From Candidatus Babeliales bacterium (GTDB taxonomy: Bacteria; Babelota; Babeliae; Babelales; JACPOV01), in contig JAGVKP010000097.1 in NCBI GenBank assembly GCA_020050475.1, positions 1 to 7,053 of the forward strand: a stretch of DNA of 7,053 nucleotides, read 5' to 3'. Positions 1-7,053 of this stretch are shown piece after piece (the stretch's first letter is position 1; every line of letters starts with the position of its first letter). Position numbers and translations under genes: made by a program. Below the pieces are notes generated by a model that had not been told where the DNA came from, searched no databases, and saw only the letters and a list, made by a program, of their open reading frames with translations.

Positions 1-1659
1 ATTCATGAAACGATCGCCGCATTAAAAAATAATGGCCCGTCAGACGAAGAGCTTCAGAGAGCAATAGCAAAATCTAAAATGGAGTATTTAAGCGTCCTTG
101 AATCGAATCAAAAACAGGCATATGTGATCGGCCAATCATACTTAGCAACCGGTGATGATCAGTTTCTTTTTACCTATCTAGATTACCCCAAAGAACAATT
201 AACTTCTTCAATCCAAAAGATCATTGCGCAGCATTTACGCCCATCCGGTATGCATAAAGGCACCATTTTGCCAATTGAAAGTCAGGATGCGCAAGTCTGG
301 CTCGATCTTCAAACAGTTTCTGATCAGGAAGACGAACGAATACTGAAAGGTATCAAGCGCGACTTGCCGGTCGAGCAAGGAGCCCAAGTTCATACTATCG
401 CCGTCCAACAACCATCAAAATTCACCTTCCCGCGTGCCGAAAAAATAATGCTTTCAAATGGGCTAACGGTTCTTTACTACCATAACCCAAATATTGCGAC
501 GATCGATTTTGTCTTAATGCTCAAGGCAAAAAATTATTACGATCCTGAAAGCAAGGAAGGCCTCAATAATTTTATGAGCTCGCTTTTAGATGAAGGCACC
601 AAGAATCATCCCGGCTCAGAATACTCTCGTGTACTGGAATCATACGGGATGACGGTCAGTTGCTCACCGGGGTACATCACGCTCAATGCACTCAGTAGTG
701 ATATAAAACCGGCATGCGAACTTTTTGCTGAGCTTTTAACCCAGGCCGCTTTTGAAGAAAATGCAGTCGAAAAAGTACGCACACAGATTATTTCCGACAT
801 TAAAGATTATTGGGATACCCCAAGCGAATTTGCTATTCAATTGGCTCGCGAGCAGATTTATGGTCACCATCCATATCACAAAAATAATGCTGGCAGTTTA
901 AAATCGGTCGCTGCATTAACGCGCACCGATCTTCTTGATGCTTATAAACGATTTATCACGCCACACGAGGCAATATTGGCAGTGGTTGGCGATATTACCA
1001 AAGAAGATCTTCTGCCACTTTTAGAAAAAAATCTTGGTAAATGGCAAGGGCCTCAGCTGCCGTCAATCTCTTTCCCCTCGCTTGCAGCACCAATCAAAAA
1101 ACAGCTCATTCACAAAATAAATCGCGACCAAATAGTACTCTGCTTTGCAGGGCTTTCTATTGCGCGCGATAACCCACTTTTTGATAAGCTACTTCTTTTT
1201 GATCAGATTTTTACCGGTGGTGTCCTTGGTGCCATGAGTTCGCGCCTTTTTCAACTTCGTGAACAATCAGGTCTTTTTTATACTATTGGCGGATCGTTAC
1301 TTCATCATGCTGATGAACAACCGGGCATGGTATTTGTAAAAACAATTGTTTCGCTTGATCGCTTAAAAGAAGCGGAATCTGCCATTTTAGAAACAATCGC
1401 CCATGCAGCCGATAGTATAGAGCCGGAAGAGGTTGCACAGGCTCAAAATGGATTAATTAATGCCATGGTTGATAACTTTGAATCAAACCGCCAAATAGCC
1501 GCGACCTTTATGCTGCTCGAACGCTTCAAACTACCGGCAGACTATTTTGACAAACGCCCAGAACAACTTTTGAAAGTTGGCATTCCAGAAATAAAAGAGG
1601 CGGTGAAAAAAAACCTGGTGCCGAATCAGTTAATAACCATTAAGATAGGCCGAATATAA
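1..1659 (+). CDS. M16 family peptidase (insulinase/pitrilysin-like), C-terminal part; 5' end outside window
   Basis: This is the last 552 codons of a two-unit M16 metallopeptidase. The frame is open from base 1. The codons before the ATG at 79 still align with the complete paralog downstream (base 1 matches about its residue 342), so that ATG is internal and roughly 1 kb of coding sequence, including the expected HxxEH zinc site, lies upstream. Visible parts are the end of the first M16 unit (LRPSGMHKGTILPI, near 235-285), a linker, and a second unit starting at about 445. In the second unit the position matching HxxEH reads NFMSS (568-582), so zinc ligands and catalytic Glu are absent, as is usual for the non-catalytic half of M16 enzymes. 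The family's C-terminal Arg/Tyr pair is kept: Arg at 1258-1260 and Tyr at 1279-1281 in LREQSGLFY. The protein ends in ITIKIGRI, like the paralog's VTITVGRAIL. Whether this copy is catalytically active cannot be judged from the window. By analogy with the paralog it is probably exported and degrades or processes peptides. Confidence 0.93.
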   Translation: MHETIAALKNNGPSDEELQRAIAKSKMEYLSVLESNQKQAYVIGQSYLATGDDQFLFTYLDYPKEQLTSSIQKIIAQHLRPSGMHKGTILPIESQDAQVWLDLQTVSDQEDERILKGIKRDLPVEQGAQVHTIAVQQPSKFTFPRAEKIMLSNGLTVLYYHNPNIATIDFVLMLKAKNYYDPESKEGLNNFMSSLLDEGTKNHPGSEYSRVLESYGMTVSCSPGYITLNALSSDIKPACELFAELLTQAAFEENAVEKVRTQIISDIKDYWDTPSEFAIQLAREQIYGHHPYHKNNAGSLKSVAALTRTDLLDAYKRFITPHEAILAVVGDITKEDLLPLLEKNLGKWQGPQLPSISFPSLAAPIKKQLIHKINRDQIVLCFAGLSIARDNPLFDKLLLFDQIFTGGVLGAMSSRLFQLREQSGLFYTIGGSLLHHADEQPGMVFVKTIVSLDRLKEAESAILETIAHAADSIEPEEVAQAQNGLINAMVDNFESNRQIAATFMLLERFKLPADYFDKRPEQLLKVGIPEIKEAVKKNLVPNQLITIKIGRI

Positions 1660-1661
1660 CC

Positions 1662-1667
1662 AAGGAG
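1662..1667 (+). promoter_or_regulatory. Ribosome binding site of the small exported protein gene
   Basis: AAGGAG lies 6 bases before the ATG at 1674, a strong Shine-Dalgarno match at normal spacing. It fixes the start of the small gene. It is the only strong ribosome binding site seen at the three starts in this window. Confidence 0.8.
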
Positions 1668-1673
1668 AATCTA

Positions 1674-2147
1674 ATGAAATATGTACTGTTGGTAGCTCTA
1701 AGTTTGTATGGAACCACATTAGGAACTAATACAGAGCAACATTTTCTTCCACGCGGCAACATTTTAATTACCAACAAAATCGATGCTTTAGCTCTCTTTG
1801 CAATCGTTTCAAAAATTGACGGCGATATCGATAATCGCAATAAACGTATCCAAAATATTGTTAGCAAAAGATTATCGGCAGCTATGCCTGAGCAGACAGT
1901 GATCATAACATCTGGGATTGGCTATCAAGAAAAAGATACCGATGGTAACGTTCGGACTACGTCAATCTGGGGAGAAAAAATCGAGCTTTTTATCAAGCTT
2001 CTTAAAATTGAAACGGCACCCCACCATCTTACTGAAAAAGATGCTGAAGATTGCATCTCATCAGCAGATCTGAAGCAAATTATTCAGCCTGGTGAATATG
2101 TACTCACTCGCACCAATGATGGACAGATTGTGATAACAAAAAAATAG
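1674..2147 (+). CDS. Small exported protein of unknown function (157 aa)
   Basis: I do not recognise this protein. Residues 1-17 look like a Sec signal peptide: MK, a hydrophobic stretch (YVLLVALSLYG), then TTLG with likely cleavage near residues 17-18. The mature part is about 140 residues, hydrophilic, and of mixed helix and strand character. It includes a segment rich in Asp/Asn/Lys/Arg (DGDIDNRNKRIQN, 49-61), a strand-like TVIITSGIGY (75-84), and a C-terminal GEYVLTRTNDGQIVITKK that resembles a small beta hairpin. There is one cysteine (Cys127), no metal-binding motif and no further membrane segment. The start is supported by the signal peptide and by AAGGAG six bases upstream. The gene sits between two paralogous M16 peptidase genes, 14 bases after one and 22 before the other, so it is probably co-transcribed with them and shares their compartment. 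It could be an accessory factor, substrate or inhibitor of the peptidases, but nothing in the sequence shows which. That it is a real gene is likely; its function is unknown. Confidence 0.82.
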   Translation: MKYVLLVALSLYGTTLGTNTEQHFLPRGNILITNKIDALALFAIVSKIDGDIDNRNKRIQNIVSKRLSAAMPEQTVIITSGIGYQEKDTDGNVRTTSIWGEKIELFIKLLKIETAPHHLTEKDAEDCISSADLKQIIQPGEYVLTRTNDGQIVITKK

Positions 2148-2169
2148 CCACACAAAAATCGGGATATTA

Positions 2170-4848
2170 ATGAAGCGCACAAGCTTGCTCTTAGGAGCAC
2201 TATTCACGCTTGGTGTTCAAGCGAATGAAAAAAGAGTCTTTAAGCACGTACTTGAAAATGGATTAACAATTCTTGTCTGCCCCGTGCCAGGACAGCAAAA
2301 CGTCTCATGCAATATTGCATATAATGTCGGCTCAAAAGATGAGCGCTCAGGAGAAAAAGGGCTTGCTCATTTTATCGAACATATGATTTTTAAAGGTACC
2401 GATAAACTTTCTGAATCAGATATTGCTGCACTTACCCATCTTTATTCTGGTGATTCAAATGCCGCGACCAGTTTTGACATGACGCATTACTTTTTTAGCT
2501 TACCGCCTGAAAATTATAAAGAGGCTTTTGCTATTCTAGCCGACTGCATGGAAAATTGTCGATTTGATGCGGATATTTTGAATGCTGAACTCAAAGCAGT
2601 TATTCAAGAGATGAAAAAAAATCGCGACGATTATCAGCGCACATTAATTCAAAAAATGATCACGGCAATTTTCCCCGATCATCCGTATCACTATCCTATT
2701 ATCGGCTACAAACATGATCTGTGGAATCTCTCACGAGAAAATCTTCTCAATTTTTATAAAAAGCATTATTTCCCGGCACGAGCGACGCTGATTGTTGTTG
2801 GTAATGTTTTACCTGAAGAGATTTTCGATGAGGCTGCACGCTGCTTTGGGCCTATAAAAAATCCTCAAGATGCGCATGCACCCGAAAGTAGGGTGATTAT
2901 CAGCGATGAACAGGAAGCGCATCAAGTCGTTTTATATCGCGATACACCGTACCCCTATCTCGTTTTGGCGTGGATCATACCGGGACTCAAAGATAAAAAG
3001 CATCATCTTACTGATGCCATTAGCCATCTTTTAACGAATGGAAAATTATCGCGTCTTCACTCGCTACTCGTTGATGATCTTAAAATTGCAACGTCGATCA
3101 ACAGCAGCGCACTTGGTCTTTTTGATCGGGATCTTTTTTTGATACACGGCGCACTCAAAGATGAAGCAGATATTCCTGCAGTTGAACAACTCATTCAAAA
3201 TAGTCTCGTAGCGCTTGCGCATGACGGAATTACGCATGAAGAATTTCTTCGCGCACAGACGCATCTCAAATCGGTACTTTATGATCTACAGATACACAAT
3301 GATGAACAAGCGTCATTAATCGCAGAAAGTTTCTTGGCGTTTCAAGACGAAGAATATTTCTTTAAAGACCATCTGGGTAATCACGAAGATCTTTCAGACC
3401 ATGTAAAAAATTACGCGGCGCACTATTTGCGCCCTGCTTTAATGCACGAAGGCATTTTATTACCGATCAGTGATGAGGAAAAACCGTTTGCTCAAAAGTG
3501 GCAAAAAAGATCCGATGATCTTGATACACAGATATTAGAAAAAAAAGTTCGAACCTCCGACATCCAACCGATACAATGGGCCAAAAATGTACAACCCGCT
3601 GTATTACAAAAGCTTGCAATAGCAATCCCGGAACAATGCGAGCTTGCTAACGGGCTACGCGTTTTTTTTCATCACGATGCAACAATACCGAAAATCTCAG
3701 CTTTGCTCACGCTGAGCGCCAATGCCTACCACGATTGCCCCGAAAAGCCTGGTCTTTATAATATGATGTGCATGATGCTCAAAGAAGGTGGGACCAGAAA
3801 ATTTTCTGGGCATGAGTTTGCTTCACTTTGTGAATCGCACGCGATAGATATCAAAGTAGCGCCAGGGCAACTCAGTATGGATCTTTTGGCCCAGAATGCA
3901 CAACAAGGTTTTGAACTTTTGAGCGAGTTGGTAAAAAGTCCTTCATTTGCCGCTGAGGAACTTGAAAAAGTCCGCTTTTGGTGCATGCAGCATTACCAAA
4001 AATTCATGCAAAATCCGATAGCGCAAGCACATCAGATAGCCGCAGACATCCTTTTTGCCGGTCACCCGAAGCAGCGAAATCTTTTGGGAACACCTGCAAG
4101 CATCGGATCTATTACGCGCCAAGATTTAATCGATTTTCATGCCCGCCATTTTATTGCTAATGGAGCAGCGCTTTTTATATCCGGCGATCTATCAGCTTTT
4201 TCGGTTGAGAAAATGATGACCGATTTTTTTGGTGATTGGCAACAAGGTGAACGCCAACTTGATCCCGAAGGGCACGTGCGTCCCGTCGCCAGCCCGACCA
4301 TTCATCTTTCCATGGAAAGAGACCAAACAGTTCTTTGCTTTGCTGGACGGTCAGTAAAACGGACTGATGATGATTTTGAAGCTCTTTTGCTTTATGAACA
4401 GATTTTCGGCAAGGGAATGCACTCACAGCTTTTCAAACTTCGGGAGCAAACTGGTGCTTTCTATTCAATAAACGGCACGCTCATAGGAAATACTGACAAC
4501 TACCCCGGGTTCTGGCAGGTGATCACCCAGGTCTCGCATGACCGTATATACGAGGCCAAAACCATTATTCGTCACGTAATCAATGACGGGATTGAAAGTA
4601 TTACCCAACAGGACCTTGAAAGCGCGCGCCGTGCAATCAACGTAAAAGCACGAGATCTTTACCAATCAAACGCAGCGCGTATATCTACGTGGGCATTTTT
4701 GACAAAATATAATCTACCGTGGGACTATTACGTGATCCGTGGCGAGCGCCTTAAGAGCTTATCGCTTGACCAGGTCAAGAAAGCGGTGAAAAAAGTACTT
4801 TCACTGGATCAAGCGGTCACTATTACGGTAGGACGAGCAATTTTGTAA
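2170..4848 (+). CDS. Exported two-unit M16 zinc metallopeptidase (insulinase/pitrilysin family)
   Basis: A complete 892-residue M16 peptidase, likely to cleave peptides or small unfolded proteins in the periplasm. Residues 1-18 form a signal peptide (MKRT, hydrophobic LLLGALFTLG, VQA before NE). The first M16 unit (about 24-230) carries the inverted zinc motif HFIEH at residues 67-71 (His67 and His71 as ligands, Glu70 catalytic). Glu147 in VIQEMKK lies 75 residues beyond His71 and fits the third ligand in the family pattern HxxEH-x(75)-E. A middle domain (about 250-435) has LRPALMHEGILLPI near its end. The second unit starts at about 490; its HxxEH equivalent is NMMCM (531-535), so it is non-catalytic, while the Arg758/Tyr765 pair in LREQTGAFY is kept. 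The length is typical of single-chain M16 enzymes with both halves, such as PqqL and FusC, but I see no basis for assigning either name. The signal peptide supports the start, although no good Shine-Dalgarno is present. It is a paralog of the gene at 1-1659, separated from it only by the small exported protein gene. Confidence 0.95.
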   Translation: MKRTSLLLGALFTLGVQANEKRVFKHVLENGLTILVCPVPGQQNVSCNIAYNVGSKDERSGEKGLAHFIEHMIFKGTDKLSESDIAALTHLYSGDSNAATSFDMTHYFFSLPPENYKEAFAILADCMENCRFDADILNAELKAVIQEMKKNRDDYQRTLIQKMITAIFPDHPYHYPIIGYKHDLWNLSRENLLNFYKKHYFPARATLIVVGNVLPEEIFDEAARCFGPIKNPQDAHAPESRVIISDEQEAHQVVLYRDTPYPYLVLAWIIPGLKDKKHHLTDAISHLLTNGKLSRLHSLLVDDLKIATSINSSALGLFDRDLFLIHGALKDEADIPAVEQLIQNSLVALAHDGITHEEFLRAQTHLKSVLYDLQIHNDEQASLIAESFLAFQDEEYFFKDHLGNHEDLSDHVKNYAAHYLRPALMHEGILLPISDEEKPFAQKWQKRSDDLDTQILEKKVRTSDIQPIQWAKNVQPAVLQKLAIAIPEQCELANGLRVFFHHDATIPKISALLTLSANAYHDCPEKPGLYNMMCMMLKEGGTRKFSGHEFASLCESHAIDIKVAPGQLSMDLLAQNAQQGFELLSELVKSPSFAAEELEKVRFWCMQHYQKFMQNPIAQAHQIAADILFAGHPKQRNLLGTPASIGSITRQDLIDFHARHFIANGAALFISGDLSAFSVEKMMTDFFGDWQQGERQLDPEGHVRPVASPTIHLSMERDQTVLCFAGRSVKRTDDDFEALLLYEQIFGKGMHSQLFKLREQTGAFYSINGTLIGNTDNYPGFWQVITQVSHDRIYEAKTIIRHVINDGIESITQQDLESARRAINVKARDLYQSNAARISTWAFLTKYNLPWDYYVIRGERLKSLSLDQVKKAVKKVLSLDQAVTITVGRAIL

Positions 4849-4879
4849 TACAAGATGACCGTAATTGCAAGCTAGTCAT

Positions 4880-7053
4880 ATGAAACACTCTTTTTTCATT
4901 TTTTTGATGCTGGTTGTGAGCAAAATTCAAGCGTATGATGCGCCGCTTTTTCGTCATCGATCGGAATCTTTTTTAGCAAAATTGAGCGCAATAGATAGCC
5001 GCCTCCAGTTTGGTATCGCGCCGGTTGCGGCAGCAGTTCTCATTAAAGAAGGCATGCGCCTTTTATTAACGCCACTTGCTACGGATGCGTATCAGGGTAT
5101 TAGCAGATCCTGCGTCGATCATCAGTTACGGGCGCTTGATCCGGGAGTGGCCGACTTTTTCAGCTTATGCGTAAATTCCCAAGGTGAAACTCGCCAAGCT
5201 ATTGAAGCACGTAAGCAGTTGGTGCAGTTTGATGCATCTATGATGCGTGAACCGTATCGCGCGGAGATCCAGGATCTGCAAGTCACCGTAGCCAACAGTT
5301 TTTTTGATAAACACAACGATCTAACACTCGCGCCCAGTGAGCAGCTTGGCATGGCGCTTGATCCTTTTTTGCGCTCGCATCTTGATCATGATACGTATTT
5401 AGCAGCGCAGAGCCTACTTGGCGATGCATCAAGCCGTTCGATTATTGATTATCATCAGACCTCACGAATGGGAAAAGCCGTGCATGGTTTGCGCGTGGGC
5501 TTTGTTAAGGGGCAGCAGCTTTTCCGCCGCTGCACGAGCCAGCGGTCGCTGGCTGAACTGCAAGCGCACCCGCAGCTGCAGGCACTTTCATCATGCATCA
5601 AAGCGGTTGCCAACGGTGATATGAAAGAAGCTCGCGCCTATGCACAGCAAGCAGGTGCCGTTGGTAAAAAATATTTTCAGCAGGTGTACGACTCCTGGCA
5701 ACGCGAGCATTGCAATGAATACGGTGTCAAAAAATCATACGAAGCAGATCGCGATTGGCAACAGCTCACTGTTGGTCAGAAGGAGTTTGTCAAAACAAAT
5801 GAATTGCAGCGCGAAAAACTGTGCGCTCATTTGGAGCAGCGCGACCAGGTGCGTCAGCAACTGTATAATCAGTATGGATTGCGCAGAGATCATGTACCAA
5901 CGGACGTACGATCGGCCATCGAAGATTTGGTTGAATCACAGTGCGTACTGGTAACCAATATCGCCTCAGGGGTTGATACGTTTGTCGGTAAAGCTGATCA
6001 AAGCAGTGCCGTCGATGAAGCTTTTTTCACCCGTGCAGGAATATTGAAAGATTTTGCACGCGATCCGGCAGTTAATTACTTTAATCTGGATCAAAAAGAT
6101 CTCAAAATGCATCCGGAGCTGCGCCGCGCAACGAACTACTGCTTGGCAGTTCGCTCGAGTAATGCGCCGGCTGAGGCAAAACAGCTGGCGACGAATGTCT
6201 TGGGTACCATTAGTGATCAATTGCAAGGTGAACAGGTTTCAACTGATGCCGCGCAAGCGATGCATGAACTGTTGCACAACTATCCGGCAATCTTGCAGCA
6301 AGAAGCGTACCCCAACCCGCCGGATGAATTCAAACTCAAGGAGCTTGCTGCAAACTGCGCTGCAACTCCGAGCGCTAAGGCAGTGATTAATGAAGTAAAA
6401 AAAGAGGGCGCATTAGTTGCGCGGCAGACGTATGAAGTTAATCGCGATAGCCGCGCACTGCTGACCCGCAATAATATTAGCATCCCGCAGTACTGCGTAT
6501 TAATTGGTGATCAGTTACAGCAGCAAGCGCACGGACAGATTGTCGATCATCTGAATACTCTCGGCATTCTTGATGCACGATTGCTTTATAAAAAAACGAT
6601 TCCGATCCATAACGATGTGGCAAAACTTACGAATGTAGGTATCGAGCAGGTGCGGCATGGCAATATTAGCCAGGCTTGGGGTGTCGCTTATATCTGCAAG
6701 CAGGCGATCATTTACGTGAAAGCAGTTGGTGCTGGGGTGCAGCAAGGGCTTGGCAATGCTGCAACGCATATCAAAGATCATCCCGGGACTTTTTTAATTG
6801 TGGCAGCTGCAAACGTGTTTGCCAGTAAAGCATTTTTAACGTTTCAAGCAGCGAGCATTGCAGCCGATCTTGGCGGCATGGCGTACGGGCAACTCAAACA
6901 GGTTGATTACAAAAATCTGACGGTCAGCAATGTCGTTCACGGACTCAAGCACGTCGGGCAGGAGTGCCGCAAGCAAGCGGCGTGGCTTTTGACCCCCGAT
7001 GGCATCAAAAAGGCAACGGCAACTGGCACTAATCTTTACGCACAGTATCGTGC
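4880..7053 (+). CDS. Large exported Gln/Cys-rich protein of unknown function, 3' end outside window
   Basis: An open frame of 724 codons runs from ATG 4880 to the last base with no stop, so the C-terminus is not seen. I do not recognise a family. Residues 1-18 form a clear signal peptide (MKHS, hydrophobic FFIFLMLVV, SKIQA before YD). The rest looks mostly helical and is rich in Gln (about 61 of 724 residues) and Cys (12: residues 78, 97, 218, 239, 278, 315, 355, 421, 493, 539, 606, 696). The segment at 303-330 is charged and Gln-rich, possibly a short coiled coil. Four stretches around Cys97, Cys239, Cys421 and Cys493 resemble one another and may be degenerate repeats. An Ala-rich hydrophobic stretch at 637-664 (TFLIVAAANVFASKAFLTF and onward) could be a membrane-inserting segment or a buried helix pair. 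There is no catalytic motif in the visible part. The gene starts 31 bases after the M16 gene and probably belongs to the same operon, but it prefers CAG for Gln while the M16 gene prefers CAA. A secreted effector or toxin-like protein with its active domain downstream is possible but unproven. Confidence 0.85.
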   Translation, partial: MKHSFFIFLMLVVSKIQAYDAPLFRHRSESFLAKLSAIDSRLQFGIAPVAAAVLIKEGMRLLLTPLATDAYQGISRSCVDHQLRALDPGVADFFSLCVNSQGETRQAIEARKQLVQFDASMMREPYRAEIQDLQVTVANSFFDKHNDLTLAPSEQLGMALDPFLRSHLDHDTYLAAQSLLGDASSRSIIDYHQTSRMGKAVHGLRVGFVKGQQLFRRCTSQRSLAELQAHPQLQALSSCIKAVANGDMKEARAYAQQAGAVGKKYFQQVYDSWQREHCNEYGVKKSYEADRDWQQLTVGQKEFVKTNELQREKLCAHLEQRDQVRQQLYNQYGLRRDHVPTDVRSAIEDLVESQCVLVTNIASGVDTFVGKADQSSAVDEAFFTRAGILKDFARDPAVNYFNLDQKDLKMHPELRRATNYCLAVRSSNAPAEAKQLATNVLGTISDQLQGEQVSTDAAQAMHELLHNYPAILQQEAYPNPPDEFKLKELAANCAATPSAKAVINEVKKEGALVARQTYEVNRDSRALLTRNNISIPQYCVLIGDQLQQQAHGQIVDHLNTLGILDARLLYKKTIPIHNDVAKLTNVGIEQVRHGNISQAWGVAYICKQAIIYVKAVGAGVQQGLGNAATHIKDHPGTFLIVAAANVFASKAFLTFQAASIAADLGGMAYGQLKQVDYKNLTVSNVVHGLKHVGQECRKQAAWLLTPDGIKKATATGTNLYAQYR
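5135..6390 (+). repeat. Possible degenerate Cys-containing repeats within the large exported protein
   Basis: Comparing the protein with itself by eye gives four similar stretches: residues 86-111, 230-252, 411-434 and 480-503. The best pair is HPQLQALSSC (230-239) and HPELRRATNYC (411-421). In both, the Cys is followed exactly 11 residues later by Glu-Ala-Arg/Lys (EAR at 250-252, EAK at 432-434). The first and fourth stretches share only the Pro, the following hydrophobic positions, the Cys and a trailing helix. This could be an alpha-helical repeat with regularly placed cysteines, but chance similarity in a Gln/Ala-rich helical protein is not excluded. Confidence 0.35.

Noticed and set aside
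79..81. ATG at 79 as the start of the first peptidase gene
   Set aside because: The frame is open from base 1, and the residues before 79 align with the paralog (around its residue 342), so this ATG is internal to a truncated gene.
1640..1906. - strand 88-codon frame over the small exported protein gene
   Set aside because: The + strand gene has a strong Shine-Dalgarno and a signal peptide, whereas the antisense frame has neither and overlaps the end of the upstream peptidase gene.
3756..4665. Several - strand open frames of 66-83 codons and a + strand 60-codon frame across the second peptidase gene
   Set aside because: All are antisense or shifted shadows of a well-supported M16 coding sequence, with no ribosome binding site or recognisable protein.
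4855..4879. Short inverted repeat ATGAC...GTCAT between the second peptidase and the last gene, as a possible terminator
   Set aside because: The stem is only 5 bp with a 15-base loop and no following T run, so it is too weak to call.
5418..6386. Open frames of 68, 104 and 110 codons on the + strand (5418-5624, 5640-5954, 6054-6386)
   Set aside because: They lie out of frame inside the long frame from 4880, which has a signal peptide and continuous coding sequence; the shorter frames have unnatural composition rich in Arg, Ser and Cys.

Overview
The window holds four genes, all on the + strand and packed end to end with gaps of only 14, 22 and 31 bases. This layout suggests one transcription unit, entered partway through its first gene and left before the end of its last. 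No RNA gene, insertion sequence, CRISPR array or convincing terminator is visible, and there is no gene-free stretch longer than about 31 bases. The - strand open frames are shadows of the + strand genes.

Layout: (1) 1-1659 is the C-terminal ~550 residues of a two-unit M16 (pitrilysin/insulinase-type) peptidase whose catalytic half lies upstream of the window. (2) 1674-2147 is a small protein of unknown function with an export signal. (3) 2170-4848 is a complete 892-residue exported M16 zinc peptidase with an intact HFIEH site in its first half and a degenerate second half; it is a clear paralog of gene 1. (4) 4880-7053 is a large exported protein that I do not recognise. It stays open to the last base (724 codons so far), is rich in Gln and Cys, and uses different synonymous codons from its neighbours.

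The three visible N-termini all look like Sec signal peptides, so the cluster appears to act in the periplasm or outside the cell. The two M16 peptidases probably process or degrade peptides there. The small protein and the large Gln/Cys-rich protein could be partners, substrates or secreted factors, but the sequence does not decide this.

Organism: a Gram-negative bacterium with moderate GC content and the standard genetic code. Repeated two-unit M16 peptidases next to large unrecognised signal-peptide proteins remind me of host-associated Candidatus Dependentiae (TM6/Babeliae). This is a low-to-moderate confidence inference from style, not from a marker gene.
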